Assembly (NCBI GenBank): GCA_023382535.1
Contig: JAHDWA010000018.1
Span: forward strand, 62,001-126,000
DNA from: Anaerolineae bacterium
GTDB taxonomy: Bacteria > Chloroflexota > Anaerolineae > 4572-78 > J111
Direction of reading: 5' to 3'
DNA: 64,000 nt
Positions 43,576-52,799 of the stretch are shown here, piece after piece (the stretch's first letter is position 1; each line of letters begins with the position of its first letter). A model generated the notes under the pieces. That model saw only the letters and a list, made by a program, of their open reading frames with translations, was not told the DNA's origin and did no database searches. Made by a program: the position numbers and the translations under genes.

Positions 43576-46500
43576 ATGGAGTCAGCCGAAAACAAAAGTG
43601 AACGCCTGCTGCAATTAGAACAGATCTTACTGGCCGAGCCTTTGGGTCTGACCAGAGCCGAGATTGCCCGCCGCTTAAATGTTCACCGTGCTACGGCCGG
43701 GAGGTATATTGATGAGTTGAGCCGGCGCATCCCCATTTGGGAAGAAGGCAACTTATTGGGGATTAACCGGGATGATTATCTCACCAATATCCGCCTGACC
43801 ATCCATGAAAGCATGGCGATTCATGTAGCGACGCGCTTGATGGCGACCCGGATGGATAAGCACAACCCTCACGCAGCGGCGGCATTACGCAAATTGGGCC
43901 AGGCATTGCATAAATTTGCGCCCCAGATCAGCCGCCATTTACTGGCCTCGGCCAGTGTGATGGACGACGCTGCCCAGCGCCACGACCCGGCCTATTTGGG
44001 TATTTTAGAAACCCTGACCCGCGCCTGGTCGGATGGCCGCCTGGTCCACCTGTGGCACAAACACGAGTCCAGCGGGGTAGTCTCCGAGTATGATTTCGCG
44101 CCCTACTTTATTGAGCCGTATGCCGTCGGCCAAACCACCCATGTCATTGGCTTGCGCCGCCCGCCGGGTAAAGTACGTACCCTCAAGGTCGAGCGCATCC
44201 AGCGGGCCGAACTGCTGGCCGAGGCTTACACTATTCCCGCCGATTTCAACCCGCAAGCTATCCTGGCCGACGCCTGGGGCATCTGGTATACGGAGGCCGA
44301 ACCGGTCGAGGTCGTGCTGCGCTTTCATCCTCGCGTCGCCGGCCGGGTCAAGGAGAGCCGCTGGCACCGCAGCGAAACTATCGCCGAGCAGGCCGACGGC
44401 TATCTGCTCTGGCGGGCCAGGATTGCCGAGCCGCAGGAGATGCTGCCCTGGATTCGAGGGTGGGGCGCGGATGTGGAGGTAGTGGAGCCAATGGGATTAA
44501 GAAAAGCGATTCTCACCGAAGTTAATCGTCTCAACCGAGTCTACAAGATTGAGACAACACCCCAGGACGCATTGTTAAGCCGCTTGCTTCGCTGCTGGGG
44601 TAAAACCGGTAAAGAGGACTGGGACTTTCATCCTGCCCTTTTTCATATGTTCGATGTTGGCCATGTGGCGCAACAACTATTGACTTCCCCTGCCTCACCC
44701 CGCTGGCGGCGTATTCTGGGTAATGCGCTCAATACCGAGCCGGAAACGCTGGCTGGTTGGCTGCCCTGGTTTATTGCGATGCACGACATTGGCAAAATCT
44801 CTGTTCCGTTCCAGGCGCAGAACCAGACCCAAAAACTGCGGCTGGAAACAGAAGGTTTTACTTTTGGTCGCTGGAAGCCAAAAGACGAATTGTACCATAC
44901 CATCATCGGCCAGGTTTTCTTGAAAGATTTGCTCAAAAAGGATTACATAGGGTTGCAGCTACCTCGTTTCCTCGATGACGCTTGGCGGGAGATGATTGGT
45001 GGACATCATGGCGTCTTCGCCTCCGGGCTTGCGGAGACGGCCCGTACTCTGAGCTATATTCAAGAGCCGGAGGAATGGTCTCAACTACGCCTTAAAACAA
45101 CTCAAATATTGCAGGAGTATCTTTTACGTCAGGTTCCCTCTCCCTGGCCTGAGCCGGGCAATGTCTCCGCTGCCATTATGGCTCTAACCGGCTTTACCAT
45201 TCTATGCGACTGGTTAGGTTCAGACAGTCGTTACTTTTCAACCCATCCTTATGCCGACCTGGCCGACTACATCCTGATTAGCCGCAAAAGCGCCGATAAG
45301 GCGGTGACCGAAGCTGGCTTCTTGCAGCCCAGTCGCAGTGACGCGCCAACCTCCTTTGAACAACTTTTCCCCCAGTGTATTCCGCTGCGCCCCTTTCAGC
45401 AAGCTATTGACGACATCCCAACCGAGCTATTGAGCCAACCTTGCCTGACCATCATCGAAGCGCCAACCGGCGAAGGCAAAACCGAAGCCGCTTTGGCCCT
45501 GGCTCACCGTCTGGCCCAAAGCAGCGGCGACGATGAATTTTACTGCGCCTTGCCCACCACCGCCACCAGCAACCAGATGTTTTTACGGATTCAGAGCCAT
45601 CTGCGAGATCGGTTAGGTTTAAGCGCGGGGGCTAATCTAGTGCATGGGCAGGCTTTTTTGATTAAGGATGATTTGCAGATTGAACTCTTAGATAACGGCG
45701 ACAACCAGCCCCAGGCCGCTCTGGAATGGTTTAGCCCCAAGAAAAAAGCATTGCTGGCTCCCTTTGGCGTGGGCACGATTGACCAGGCGGAATTGGCGGC
45801 ACTTAACGTGCGGCATAACGCGCTGCGGCTCATTGGTTTGGCCGGAAAAGTGGTTATCCTGGATGAAGTTCACGCCTATGATACCTATATGACCACCATC
45901 ATCGAGCAAATGCTGCGCTGGCTGGCTGCACTGGGTAGTTCGGTCATTTTGCTGTCGGCTACGTTGCCTCTCTCTCGCCGGGCGGCGTTAGCCCAGGCTT
46001 ACGGGGTAGAAATAAAGACCGCTGAGGTTTCTGAAACCTCAGCGGTCTCGGCCGCATACCCGAGCCTGTGGCTGGGCAGCCGGGCCGGAAGTTATCACGT
46101 CACTCCGCCTGCCTACCAACCGGAACGCACCTTTTACCTGAACTTTCTGCATATCCCGCACGATGACGCTCTGACCAAAGCGCAGTGGTTGTTAGAGGCG
46201 GTAGCCGGGGGCGGCTGCGCCTGCTGGATAACAAATACCGTTGGCCGCGCCCAAAAACTAGCCCAGGTTATTAGTGACCTGGACCCCACGATTGATCTGC
46301 TTATCCTTCACGCCCGTTTTCCCCTGGCTGACCGGCAGCACCTGGAAGAGCTAATTCGCCAGGAATACGGACCCGGCGGCAACCGGCCTAGCCGCAGTAT
46401 TGTCGTCGGCACCCAGGTTTTAGAACAAAGCCTTGACCTTGACTTTGACCTTATGGTCTCCGATTTAGCCCCCGTTGACCTGTTATTACAACGGATGGGC

Positions 46501-47259
46501 CGGGTCCATCGCCACCCAAACACTCGCCCCCAGGCTCACCGGTTTCCTCACTTGTGGGTAAACTGCGAGCTTGACCCGGAGCAGCCGGATTTGGTTAAAA
46601 TGGGGAGCGACCGCTTTTACAGTGAATATATCTTGCAAAAAACCTGGCAGACAATCGCGCACCGAACCGCTATTGCCTTACCCGGCGATTATCGCCCCCT
46701 GGTTGAAGCGGTTTACAGCGGCAATAATCCTACTCCTGGCGATTCGCTCTTTTCTGCCTGGCAGAAACTCGACAAACAGGAGAAAAATGCATTGGGTGAA
46801 GCTCAGTTGCGCTTGCTGCCTGACCCCAACCCGAAACGCCCCTTTTGCTATCATAACCGTATCACCTTCGCCGAAGATGAAGACAGCGCCGCCTGGATTG
46901 TAGCCCAAACTCGCCTAGGGCCGGAAACCATCACCCTGATTCCGTTGGAAAGAGACGGCGACCAGGCCCGCCTTATTCCGACTGCTGACACGGTAGACTT
47001 GAACGCAGCTCCGTCACGTGAAACAGAGTTAAAACTGCTGCGCCGGGGCTTGCGTCTCAGCCAGTGGCACGTTGTACAATACTTCAAACGTACTGAAAAA
47101 CCAAAGGAGATTCTTTTCAAAAAATCAACTCTCTTAAAATCCGTTGTACCGCTGTGGCTGACCAATGGCCAAACCACTTTAGTAGTTGATAATGTCACCG
47201 TTACTTTAGCCCTTCACCCCCGGCTGGGGCTATTGATAGAAAGGAGCAAAACGAACTAA
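43576..47259 (+). CDS. cas3: HTH-WYL transcription-factor domain fused to type I-E Cas3 nuclease-helicase
   Basis: The ATG at 43576 follows AGAGGAAG. In 1227 aa the order is: winged HTH (about 5-60; LGLTRAEIARRLNVHRATAGRYIDEL), helical linker, WYL-like domain (about 150-230; YDFAPYFIEPYAVGQTTHVIGL), a WCX-like extension to about 335 (VEVVLRFHPRVAGRVKESRWH), then complete Cas3. The HD nuclease has HMFDVGHVAQ, MHDIGK (about 403) and GGHHG. The helicase has Walker A EAPTGEGKTEAAL (about 630), DEVH (about 762), LSATLPL and LLQRMGRVHRH. Cas3 is normally about 900 aa and the WYL regulator a separate protein. There is no stop or internal frameshift. A hairpin repeat (46016-46048) is inserted in frame. 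The stop overlaps the cas8e start. Confidence 0.93.
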   Translation: MESAENKSERLLQLEQILLAEPLGLTRAEIARRLNVHRATAGRYIDELSRRIPIWEEGNLLGINRDDYLTNIRLTIHESMAIHVATRLMATRMDKHNPHAAAALRKLGQALHKFAPQISRHLLASASVMDDAAQRHDPAYLGILETLTRAWSDGRLVHLWHKHESSGVVSEYDFAPYFIEPYAVGQTTHVIGLRRPPGKVRTLKVERIQRAELLAEAYTIPADFNPQAILADAWGIWYTEAEPVEVVLRFHPRVAGRVKESRWHRSETIAEQADGYLLWRARIAEPQEMLPWIRGWGADVEVVEPMGLRKAILTEVNRLNRVYKIETTPQDALLSRLLRCWGKTGKEDWDFHPALFHMFDVGHVAQQLLTSPASPRWRRILGNALNTEPETLAGWLPWFIAMHDIGKISVPFQAQNQTQKLRLETEGFTFGRWKPKDELYHTIIGQVFLKDLLKKDYIGLQLPRFLDDAWREMIGGHHGVFASGLAETARTLSYIQEPEEWSQLRLKTTQILQEYLLRQVPSPWPEPGNVSAAIMALTGFTILCDWLGSDSRYFSTHPYADLADYILISRKSADKAVTEAGFLQPSRSDAPTSFEQLFPQCIPLRPFQQAIDDIPTELLSQPCLTIIEAPTGEGKTEAALALAHRLAQSSGDDEFYCALPTTATSNQMFLRIQSHLRDRLGLSAGANLVHGQAFLIKDDLQIELLDNGDNQPQAALEWFSPKKKALLAPFGVGTIDQAELAALNVRHNALRLIGLAGKVVILDEVHAYDTYMTTIIEQMLRWLAALGSSVILLSATLPLSRRAALAQAYGVEIKTAEVSETSAVSAAYPSLWLGSRAGSYHVTPPAYQPERTFYLNFLHIPHDDALTKAQWLLEAVAGGGCACWITNTVGRAQKLAQVISDLDPTIDLLILHARFPLADRQHLEELIRQEYGPGGNRPSRSIVVGTQVLEQSLDLDFDLMVSDLAPVDLLLQRMGRVHRHPNTRPQAHRFPHLWVNCELDPEQPDLVKMGSDRFYSEYILQKTWQTIAHRTAIALPGDYRPLVEAVYSGNNPTPGDSLFSAWQKLDKQEKNALGEAQLRLLPDPNPKRPFCYHNRITFAEDEDSAAWIVAQTRLGPETITLIPLERDGDQARLIPTADTVDLNAAPSRETELKLLRRGLRLSQWHVVQYFKRTEKPKEILFKKSTLLKSVVPLWLTNGQTTLVVDNVTVTLALHPRLGLLIERSKTN
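46016..46048. repeat. Perfect 16-bp inverted repeat inside cas3
   Basis: AGACCGCTGAGGTTTC (46016-46031), one base, GAAACCTCAGCGGTCT (46033-46048). 33 bases equals 11 codons; encoded residues are about TAEVSETSAVS, between helicase motifs. Member of the AGACC...GGTCT hairpin group. Confidence 0.85.
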
Positions 47260-48818
47260 TGTCATCGCCCAGTTTCAATTTATGGACCGAACCCTGGATT
47301 ACGGTTGAAGATGAGCGAGGTCAGTCTGTCCCCTTAAGTTTGCAGCAAACGCTGCTGCAAGCCCACCAATACCGCGCCTTATATGACTCCTCGCCTCTGG
47401 TGGTAGTCGGCATTCATCGCCTGCTGGTAGCAATATTGCAGGCAGCCCTCAACCCACAGGATGAAGCTGACCTGGCCAATTTATGGACTGCGGGTCAATT
47501 CCCGGTCGAGGCAATTGCTGCTTTCGGCCAAAAGTATGCCCACCGCTTTGATCTGTTCTCTGAAACAGAACCTTTTATGCAAAGCGCAGATTTATCTTTA
47601 TATCCAGGCAAAGAAGATAAAGCGCAATTGAAAAGTGTGGCCAACCTTCTGCCTGAAATACCAGCCGGTACAGCCGTGACCCACTACCAACATGGCGATG
47701 AAGATGCAGCACAATTTTGCCCTGTAACGGTAGCTCATGGCTTGGTGATGATCCCTGCTTTCGCCACTTCTGGCGGTGCGGGTATTAAGCCATCAATCAA
47801 TGGAGTGCCACCAATTTACATCTTACCCGGCGGTGAAACATTATTTCAAAGTTTGGTTGCCTCGCTCATTATCCCGGATTATCAACCCACCCTTAGCCAG
47901 CATGTGCCGGATACGCCCTGGTGGGAACATAGCTCCGTTGTAGATTCTAAAAAAGAGGTTGACCAGGTTGGCTATTTATATAGTCTCACTTTCCCCGCTC
48001 GGCGAGTACGCTTGCATCCGTATAAACTGACCAAACCCTGTACTCACTGCGGACAACTATTTGAGTGGGGAGTCAGCACTATGATCTATCAGATGGGCGA
48101 AAGCCGCCCCAAAGACGCTCCTTTTTGGTTTGATCCATTTGCCGCATACCGCCTTCCGACAGACAAGAATAAAAACGAGGAGCCGAAACCGATCCGACCT
48201 GTTGAGGGTCGGGTACTTTGGCGAGAATTTTCCGGTCTGTTTCTTCAGAGTAAAGAAGGACATACCCGGCAGCCCGATATATTAGCTCAAATTGCTCGGG
48301 TTATTGAGAGACATGATGTTGCTAGCAACCAAATAGCCTATCCTTTCCGCTGCATTGGTCTACGAACCGACATGAAAGCCAAGATATTTGAATGGCTCGA
48401 CGCCGGTTTTGCTGTTTCCCCGACTTTACTGCGTGATCCAGACGCCGGTAAACTCACCCAAGATGCTATTGATTTTGCCCTTGAGGGTGAAAAAATAATT
48501 AAACAGGTCTTCCGCCATAGCTTTGGTGGCCCTTCAGCCAAAGATGAACGCCACCAACGGACTAAAGCCAATATGGGCCAGGCCTATTGGAGCAAATTAA
48601 CTCCATATTTTTATGATTTTGTTATGGCGTTAAATAACCCTAACCAGCGAGAACAACTGGCCCGCGATTGGGTTGAGACAGTAGTAAACACAGCCCAGGC
48701 AGCCTTCCGTGAAGCCGCCGAGTCGCTGGGCGATGACGCAAAGGCGTTGCGCCAACGGGTACAAGGCGAAAACTACTGTCGCGCTCGCTTAAATAAAGTC
48801 AGAAATGAACATCTATAA
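47259..48818 (+). CDS. casA: Cascade large subunit Cas8e (Cse1/CasA)
   Basis: The 519-aa protein matches Cse1: FNLWTEPWITVEDERGQSVPLSLQQTL at the N terminus, HRLLVAILQAAL, and a central FPARRVRLHP and CTHCGQLFEWG region with a Cys pair. Cas8e recognises the PAM and recruits Cas3. Its ATG shares one base with the cas3 stop (TAATG), so translation is coupled. Length is normal. A REP block of 180 bases separates it from cse2. Confidence 0.93.
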   Translation: MSSPSFNLWTEPWITVEDERGQSVPLSLQQTLLQAHQYRALYDSSPLVVVGIHRLLVAILQAALNPQDEADLANLWTAGQFPVEAIAAFGQKYAHRFDLFSETEPFMQSADLSLYPGKEDKAQLKSVANLLPEIPAGTAVTHYQHGDEDAAQFCPVTVAHGLVMIPAFATSGGAGIKPSINGVPPIYILPGGETLFQSLVASLIIPDYQPTLSQHVPDTPWWEHSSVVDSKKEVDQVGYLYSLTFPARRVRLHPYKLTKPCTHCGQLFEWGVSTMIYQMGESRPKDAPFWFDPFAAYRLPTDKNKNEEPKPIRPVEGRVLWREFSGLFLQSKEGHTRQPDILAQIARVIERHDVASNQIAYPFRCIGLRTDMKAKIFEWLDAGFAVSPTLLRDPDAGKLTQDAIDFALEGEKIIKQVFRHSFGGPSAKDERHQRTKANMGQAYWSKLTPYFYDFVMALNNPNQREQLARDWVETVVNTAQAAFREAAESLGDDAKALRQRVQGENYCRARLNKVRNEHL

Positions 48819-48825
48819 CTTGGTG

Positions 48826-48978
48826 CAACTGTTCAGCGGCTTTCGCCTGAGATTTCAGTCTCAGGCTACTTGAGATGAAAGTCAGCTCAAAGCTGACTAA
48901 AAGACAGGTATTTATGAGGTCGCTTTAGCGCCCTTCCACTTAGATTAGCCCTGAGCTTTAGCTCGGAGCGGTCCAATC
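48826..48978. repeat. REP block D between cas8e and cse2
   Basis: Short hairpins GCCTGAGATTTCAGTCTCAGGC-type (arms GCCTGAGA and TCTCAGGC), AGTCAGCTCAAAGCTGACT and AGCCCTGAGCTTTAGCTCGG. These are shorter relatives of the flanking RAYT repeats. Confidence 0.65.
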
Positions 48979-48997
48979 AAGAAAGGAGTGTTTTTAT

Positions 48998-49477
48998 ATG
49001 ACCGAAAAAGAGATAGACCCCCGTATTGCTCAATTCATTACCCGTTTAGAACAGCTTGATGCCGGGGAAAAGGCTCGTCTTAAACGCAACGCCGGTAATA
49101 CTCTGGCTGAAGCGCGTCAGACAGCCTTGGGCTTGTTTTACCGTCTCCTCCCGCCTAACGTGCCCCGCTACCAGGAAGGCATCTATTTTATGGTCGCCAC
49201 CCTTTATCCCCTGGCCGAGAGCGGCGGAGCGGGCAATTTGGGCGCGGCGCTGCACCGGGCGCAAGACGCTCAAAATAAAGACGGCCTGGATCGTCGGGTG
49301 ATGGTTCTGCTTGATGCCGACGAAAGCCAGCTTCCCTTTCGGCTGCGCCAGGCCATTCGTTATCTATATTCCAAACGAGTGCCTGTTGACTGGCCGCGTT
49401 TGCTCAAAGACCTGCTCTACTGGACCCACGAAAGCCGCTTTGTCCAGCAAGAGTGGGCGCGAACCTATTTTGCCTAA
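48998..49477 (+). CDS. casB: Cascade small subunit Cse2 (CasB)
   Basis: The 159-aa protein has the Cse2 pattern: helix-rich, ALGLFYRLLPPNVPRYQEGIYFMVATLYPLA, then NLGAALHRAQ and the C-terminal FRLRQAIRYLYSKRVPVDWPRLLKDLLYWTHESRFVQQEWARTYF motif set (broken here), in which the W-x-x-L...Q-x-W-A-R-x-Y is typical. Two copies sit in Cascade and stabilise the R-loop. AAAGGAG precedes the ATG. Confidence 0.9.
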   Translation: MTEKEIDPRIAQFITRLEQLDAGEKARLKRNAGNTLAEARQTALGLFYRLLPPNVPRYQEGIYFMVATLYPLAESGGAGNLGAALHRAQDAQNKDGLDRRVMVLLDADESQLPFRLRQAIRYLYSKRVPVDWPRLLKDLLYWTHESRFVQQEWARTYFA

Positions 49478-49503
49478 TAAATTCAATCACAAGGAGAAAA
49501 ACC

Positions 49504-50625
49504 ATGCTGATCCAAATTCATATGCTGCAAAACTATGCCCCGGCCAACTTAAACCGGGATGACACCGGCTCCCCCAAAGATGCCTTTTTTGGCGGCTTTA
49601 AGCGCGGGCGCATCTCCAGCCAGTGCCTCAAAAGAAGTATCCGCCACTCGGTTGTGTTCACCGAGGTATTCAAAGAAAAAGGTCTGCTGGCCTCTCGGAC
49701 CAAACGGCTGCCCAGTCTAATTGACGCTCAATTGGAGAGACTGGGAGTTAACGAGCCTACCCGTAAAGCTATCGTGGCTCGCGTCCCCGAAATTGGTCGC
49801 GAGTCTAAAAAGAAAGAGAAAGATGAAAATGCTCCCACAGAAGCTGCCGAAACCGAAACTAAACAACTTATCTTTCTCAGCCCTAATGAAATTGTTCCAC
49901 TGGCCGAAAAACTTTTGGCGCAATATCAAAAACATGGCCCTAAAAACTGGTCTAAAGTTAAAATTGACGAGATTACTGACGCCCTGGGGCAAAGTGTGCC
50001 CCGCTCCGTTGACGTTGCCATGTTTGGCCGGATGACCACGTCCGCCGCTTTTGAAGATGTCCAGGCCGCCGTTCAAGTGGCTCACAGCCTGACTACCAGT
50101 GCAATCACTCAGGAGTTTGATTACTTCACTGCCGTAGACGACATCTCCGGTGAATCTGGCGCAGGGATGATTGGCGACGTGGAATTTAACAGCGCCACTC
50201 ATTACAAGTATTTCAACGTGCATTGGAAGCAGTTACTGGAAAACCTGGGAGGCGATAGCGATATAGCCCGGCAAGCCGTACTGGCTCTGGTCGAGGCGGC
50301 AGCCACGGCCCAGCCTAGCGGCAAACAAAATAGCTTTGCCGCCCACAACCTGCCCGATTTTATTCTGATTGAAGTTAGCCAGAAAAATCTGCCGGTTAGC
50401 TACGCCAATGCTTTTCTTAAGCCGGTGCGTCAAACTTTCGATAAGTCTTTAATGGAAGCCTCTATTGCCAGTCTAAACGACTACCGGCAACGCTTGCGCA
50501 AAACCTATGGTTTTAATGGTCAGCAAGCCTATACTGCCGTAAATGATGATCCACTAGCGGATGCCGTAGTTATGCCTTCGCTGCCAGAGCTACAAAATTG
50601 GTTGGCCCAACAACTACCGGAGTAA
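49504..50625 (+). CDS. casC: Cascade backbone subunit Cas7e (Cse4/CasC)
   Basis: ATG 49504 follows AAGGAG. The 373-aa protein has the Cas7e start IQIHMLQNYAPANLNRDDTGSPKDAFFGG and RGRISSQCLKRSIR, then VDVAMFGRMTTS and TTSAITQEFDYFTAVDD. Six copies wrap the crRNA. The central linker has a Lys/Glu-rich insert (KKKEKDENAPTEAAETETK). Length is normal. Confidence 0.93.
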   Translation: MLIQIHMLQNYAPANLNRDDTGSPKDAFFGGFKRGRISSQCLKRSIRHSVVFTEVFKEKGLLASRTKRLPSLIDAQLERLGVNEPTRKAIVARVPEIGRESKKKEKDENAPTEAAETETKQLIFLSPNEIVPLAEKLLAQYQKHGPKNWSKVKIDEITDALGQSVPRSVDVAMFGRMTTSAAFEDVQAAVQVAHSLTTSAITQEFDYFTAVDDISGESGAGMIGDVEFNSATHYKYFNVHWKQLLENLGGDSDIARQAVLALVEAAATAQPSGKQNSFAAHNLPDFILIEVSQKNLPVSYANAFLKPVRQTFDKSLMEASIASLNDYRQRLRKTYGFNGQQAYTAVNDDPLADAVVMPSLPELQNWLAQQLPE

Positions 50626-50629
50626 CCTT

Positions 50630-51364
50630 ATGATTAACACCTTATTCCTGCGACTGGAAGGACCGTTGCAATCGTGGGGTGAGCGAGGCCGCTGGAGCGT
50701 CCGTGACACTGCTCCCGAACCCACCAAATCGGGCCTAGTAGGTTTATTGGCCTGTGCAGTTGGCCTTAACGCGGATGAGGAGATACGCGGGTTATCTCAA
50801 CATATCGAAGTCGGAGTTCGTGTTGATCAGCCAGGCATACGCCTGGACGATTATCATACCGTTGGCGGAGGTTTCAGCCAGCCTCAACTTCTGACTGCGG
50901 AAGGGAAACCCAAGAAAACTCCTGGTGGAGAACCTCACACTGAGCTAACCAATCGCGCCTATCTATGCAATGCCTCCTTCCTGGTAGCCGTACAAGCTGA
51001 AGTCGAAACCATTAATTGGCTGGCGCGAGCTATCCAAAATCCACATTGGGCCATCTTTTTAGGACGCAAATGCTGTATCCCCAGCCGCCCGCTTTATGAA
51101 GGGGTGGGTGATTACCCCTCATTGGAGCAAGCACTGGCCGCCTGGCCCTGGTACGCGCCTGAAGCCAAAGAACCTAAAACGGTACAAAGGCGGGCCATTC
51201 TTGCCAGCACCAGCGCCGAAGGCATCCGCCGCCGGCACGAAATCATCTCTCGCTCGCGGCGCATCTATGGCCCGCGTTACACTCAGGATAAATTGGTGAC
51301 GATTCAGGTGATCCCTGAATTTCCACCCCATGCACCAGACCCTAAAGGTCTCGCAGACCTTTAG
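50630..51364 (+). CDS. casD: Cascade subunit Cas5e (CasD)
   Basis: The 244-aa product is Cas5e: FLRLEGPLQSWGERGRWSVRDTAPEPTKSGLVGLLA (broken here as motif), the RAMP start that holds the crRNA 5' handle, then DDYHTVGGG and the C-terminal RHEIISRSRRIYGPRYTQDKL. It begins four bases after cas7e. Its stop codon lies inside a perfect 14-bp hairpin (51337-51369), which is unusual. Confidence 0.92.
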   Translation: MINTLFLRLEGPLQSWGERGRWSVRDTAPEPTKSGLVGLLACAVGLNADEEIRGLSQHIEVGVRVDQPGIRLDDYHTVGGGFSQPQLLTAEGKPKKTPGGEPHTELTNRAYLCNASFLVAVQAEVETINWLARAIQNPHWAIFLGRKCCIPSRPLYEGVGDYPSLEQALAAWPWYAPEAKEPKTVQRRAILASTSAEGIRRRHEIISRSRRIYGPRYTQDKLVTIQVIPEFPPHAPDPKGLADL

Positions 51365-51369
51365 GGTCT
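51337..51369. repeat. Perfect 14-bp hairpin over the cas5e stop codon
   Basis: AGACCCTAAAGGTC (51337-51350), loop TCGCA, GACCTTTAGGGTCT (51356-51369). The cas5e TAG is at 51362-51364. The cas6e ribosome binding site AAGGAGG starts four bases later. Confidence 0.9.
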
Positions 51370-51383
51370 CTCAAGGAGGACCC

Positions 51384-52040
51384 ATGTACCTATCCCAACT
51401 TATCCTCAGCCCCCGCTCCCGCCAGGTGCGGAGCGAGGTCAGCCAGCCGTATGAAATGCACCGCACCCTGCTCAAAGCCTTTCCCGATCAGGTCCAGGAC
51501 GGGCCGGGGCGGGTCCTTTTCCGGCTGGAGAGCCAGGACCCGGCAACTCAGGCGGGTCTGAAACTGCTGGTGCAGTCCGACCGGGAGCCGGACTGGCGGT
51601 ATTTAGCCGAAAAGCCGGACTATCTGGCCCAGGAACCGGCTTACAAACAGTTTGAACCTGTCTTTCAGCCCGGCCAGCGCTTGCGCTTCCGCCTGCGAGC
51701 CAACCCGACGGTGAAGCGTATGTTTCCCGGTGAAGAGAAATCCAAGCGCATTGGCCTCTACAAAGAAGAAGAGCAGCGCGATTGGCTTGCCCGCAAAGCC
51801 GAGCAGGGTGGCTTTGACCTGCTGGGTGTCCAGGTGCAGCAGGAAGATACGATTGGTGGCGTCATCCATCGGCCGGATGGAAAAAATCACGACCTGAATT
51901 TACTGGCTGTACGTTTCGATGGCCTGCTGCAAGTGACCGATCCGGTCAAATTCCTGGAAACGGTCCAGCAGGGCATCGGCAGCGGCAAGGGGTTGGGCTT
52001 TGGCCTGTTGTCGCTGGCGCGGGCAGCCGCCGAGCGTTGA
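51384..52040 (+). CDS. casE: crRNA endonuclease Cas6e (CasE)
   Basis: ATG 51384 lies four bases after AAGGAGG. The 218-aa protein has the Cas6e fold signatures: LSQLILSPRSRQVRSEVSQPYEMHRTLLKAFP with the catalytic-region His (YEMHRTLLKAF) at about 26, FRLRANPTVKR, and the Gly-rich C terminus GIGSGKGLGFGLLSL. It cleaves the repeat stem-loop to give crRNAs and stays in Cascade. The last residues and stop (AAER, TGA at 52038) are encoded by the first hairpin of REP block E. Confidence 0.92.
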   Translation: MYLSQLILSPRSRQVRSEVSQPYEMHRTLLKAFPDQVQDGPGRVLFRLESQDPATQAGLKLLVQSDREPDWRYLAEKPDYLAQEPAYKQFEPVFQPGQRLRFRLRANPTVKRMFPGEEKSKRIGLYKEEEQRDWLARKAEQGGFDLLGVQVQQEDTIGGVIHRPDGKNHDLNLLAVRFDGLLQVTDPVKFLETVQQGIGSGKGLGFGLLSLARAAAER

Positions 52041-52372
52041 AACGCCCGGCTGAGGCAGGTGGAAGCTGGCTGAAGCCAGCTAATCGGGCCAGCCGGTTTC
52101 CAACCGGCTTCCACCTATCTTAGCCGGGTGGCTTCAACCCCCCGGCTCATTCAGGTGCAACCTGGCTGAAGCAAGCTGCTCAACCAGCCGGTTTCCAACC
52201 GGCTTCCATCTACCTTAGCCGGGCGGCTTCAGCCCCCGGCGTACGCCCGACGTTGAAACGTCCGGCTCATTCAGGTGCAAGCAGGCTCAAGCCAGCTCAT
52301 TCAACCAGCCGGTTTCCAACCGGCTTCTATCTATCTCAGCCGATGGCTTCCAGCCATTGGCGAACACATCAA
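52028..52372. repeat. REP block E (three units) upstream of the RAYT gene
   Basis: Tandem units of about 115 bases, each with hairpins GCGTTGAAACGC (or ACGTTGAAACGT), GCTGGCTGAAGCCAGC, GCCGGTTTCCAACCGGC and AGCCGGG...CCCGGCT, separated by CACCTATCTT. The first hairpin covers the cas6e stop. Confidence 0.85.
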
Positions 52373-52385
52373 AGGAAAATCGGCT

Positions 52386-52799
52386 ATGTCATTTTGGCGG
52401 CTCCATTATCACCTCATCTGGGCAACTCACCAACGAGAACCTTTGCTCGTTGATGAGGTTGAACGGCAAGTCTATGGCACTATCCTTAACAAAGCTAAAG
52501 AGTTAAGCTGCCTGGTCCATGCTATCGGCGGCGTTGATAATCATTTGCACCTGGCCGTTTCCATCCCTCCAAAACTAGCCGTTGCCGAAGCCATTCGCCA
52601 ATTGAAAGGAGCCAGTGCTTACTATGTAAACCACCGGCCGCACCCAAAAAGCTCGTTTAGCTGGCAAAAAGGCTATGGTGCATTGACCTTTGGCGAACGC
52701 TCTATGGAAATCATTGTGGCATATGTTCACAATCAAAAAGAACATCACCATCAAGGTACAACGATTGCCCTTTATGAACATATGGAAGCGGATGAGTAA
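52386..52799 (+). CDS. REP-associated (RAYT/TnpA-like) single-Tyr transposase
   Basis: ATG 52386 follows AAGGA. The 137-aa protein is a Y1/HUH transposase of the IS200/RAYT group: MSFWRLHYHLIWATHQREPLLVDEV at the start, HUH motif NHLHLAVSIPP and the Tyr motif EIIVAYVHNQKEHH. The KGYGALTFG segment is also typical. It is flanked on both sides by short REP hairpins (blocks E and F), the arrangement of RAYT loci that mobilise REPs. It sits between cas6e and cas1, in the same orientation, so it splits the cas operon. No accessory TnpB is present. Confidence 0.87.
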   Translation: MSFWRLHYHLIWATHQREPLLVDEVERQVYGTILNKAKELSCLVHAIGGVDNHLHLAVSIPPKLAVAEAIRQLKGASAYYVNHRPHPKSSFSWQKGYGALTFGERSMEIIVAYVHNQKEHHHQGTTIALYEHMEADE

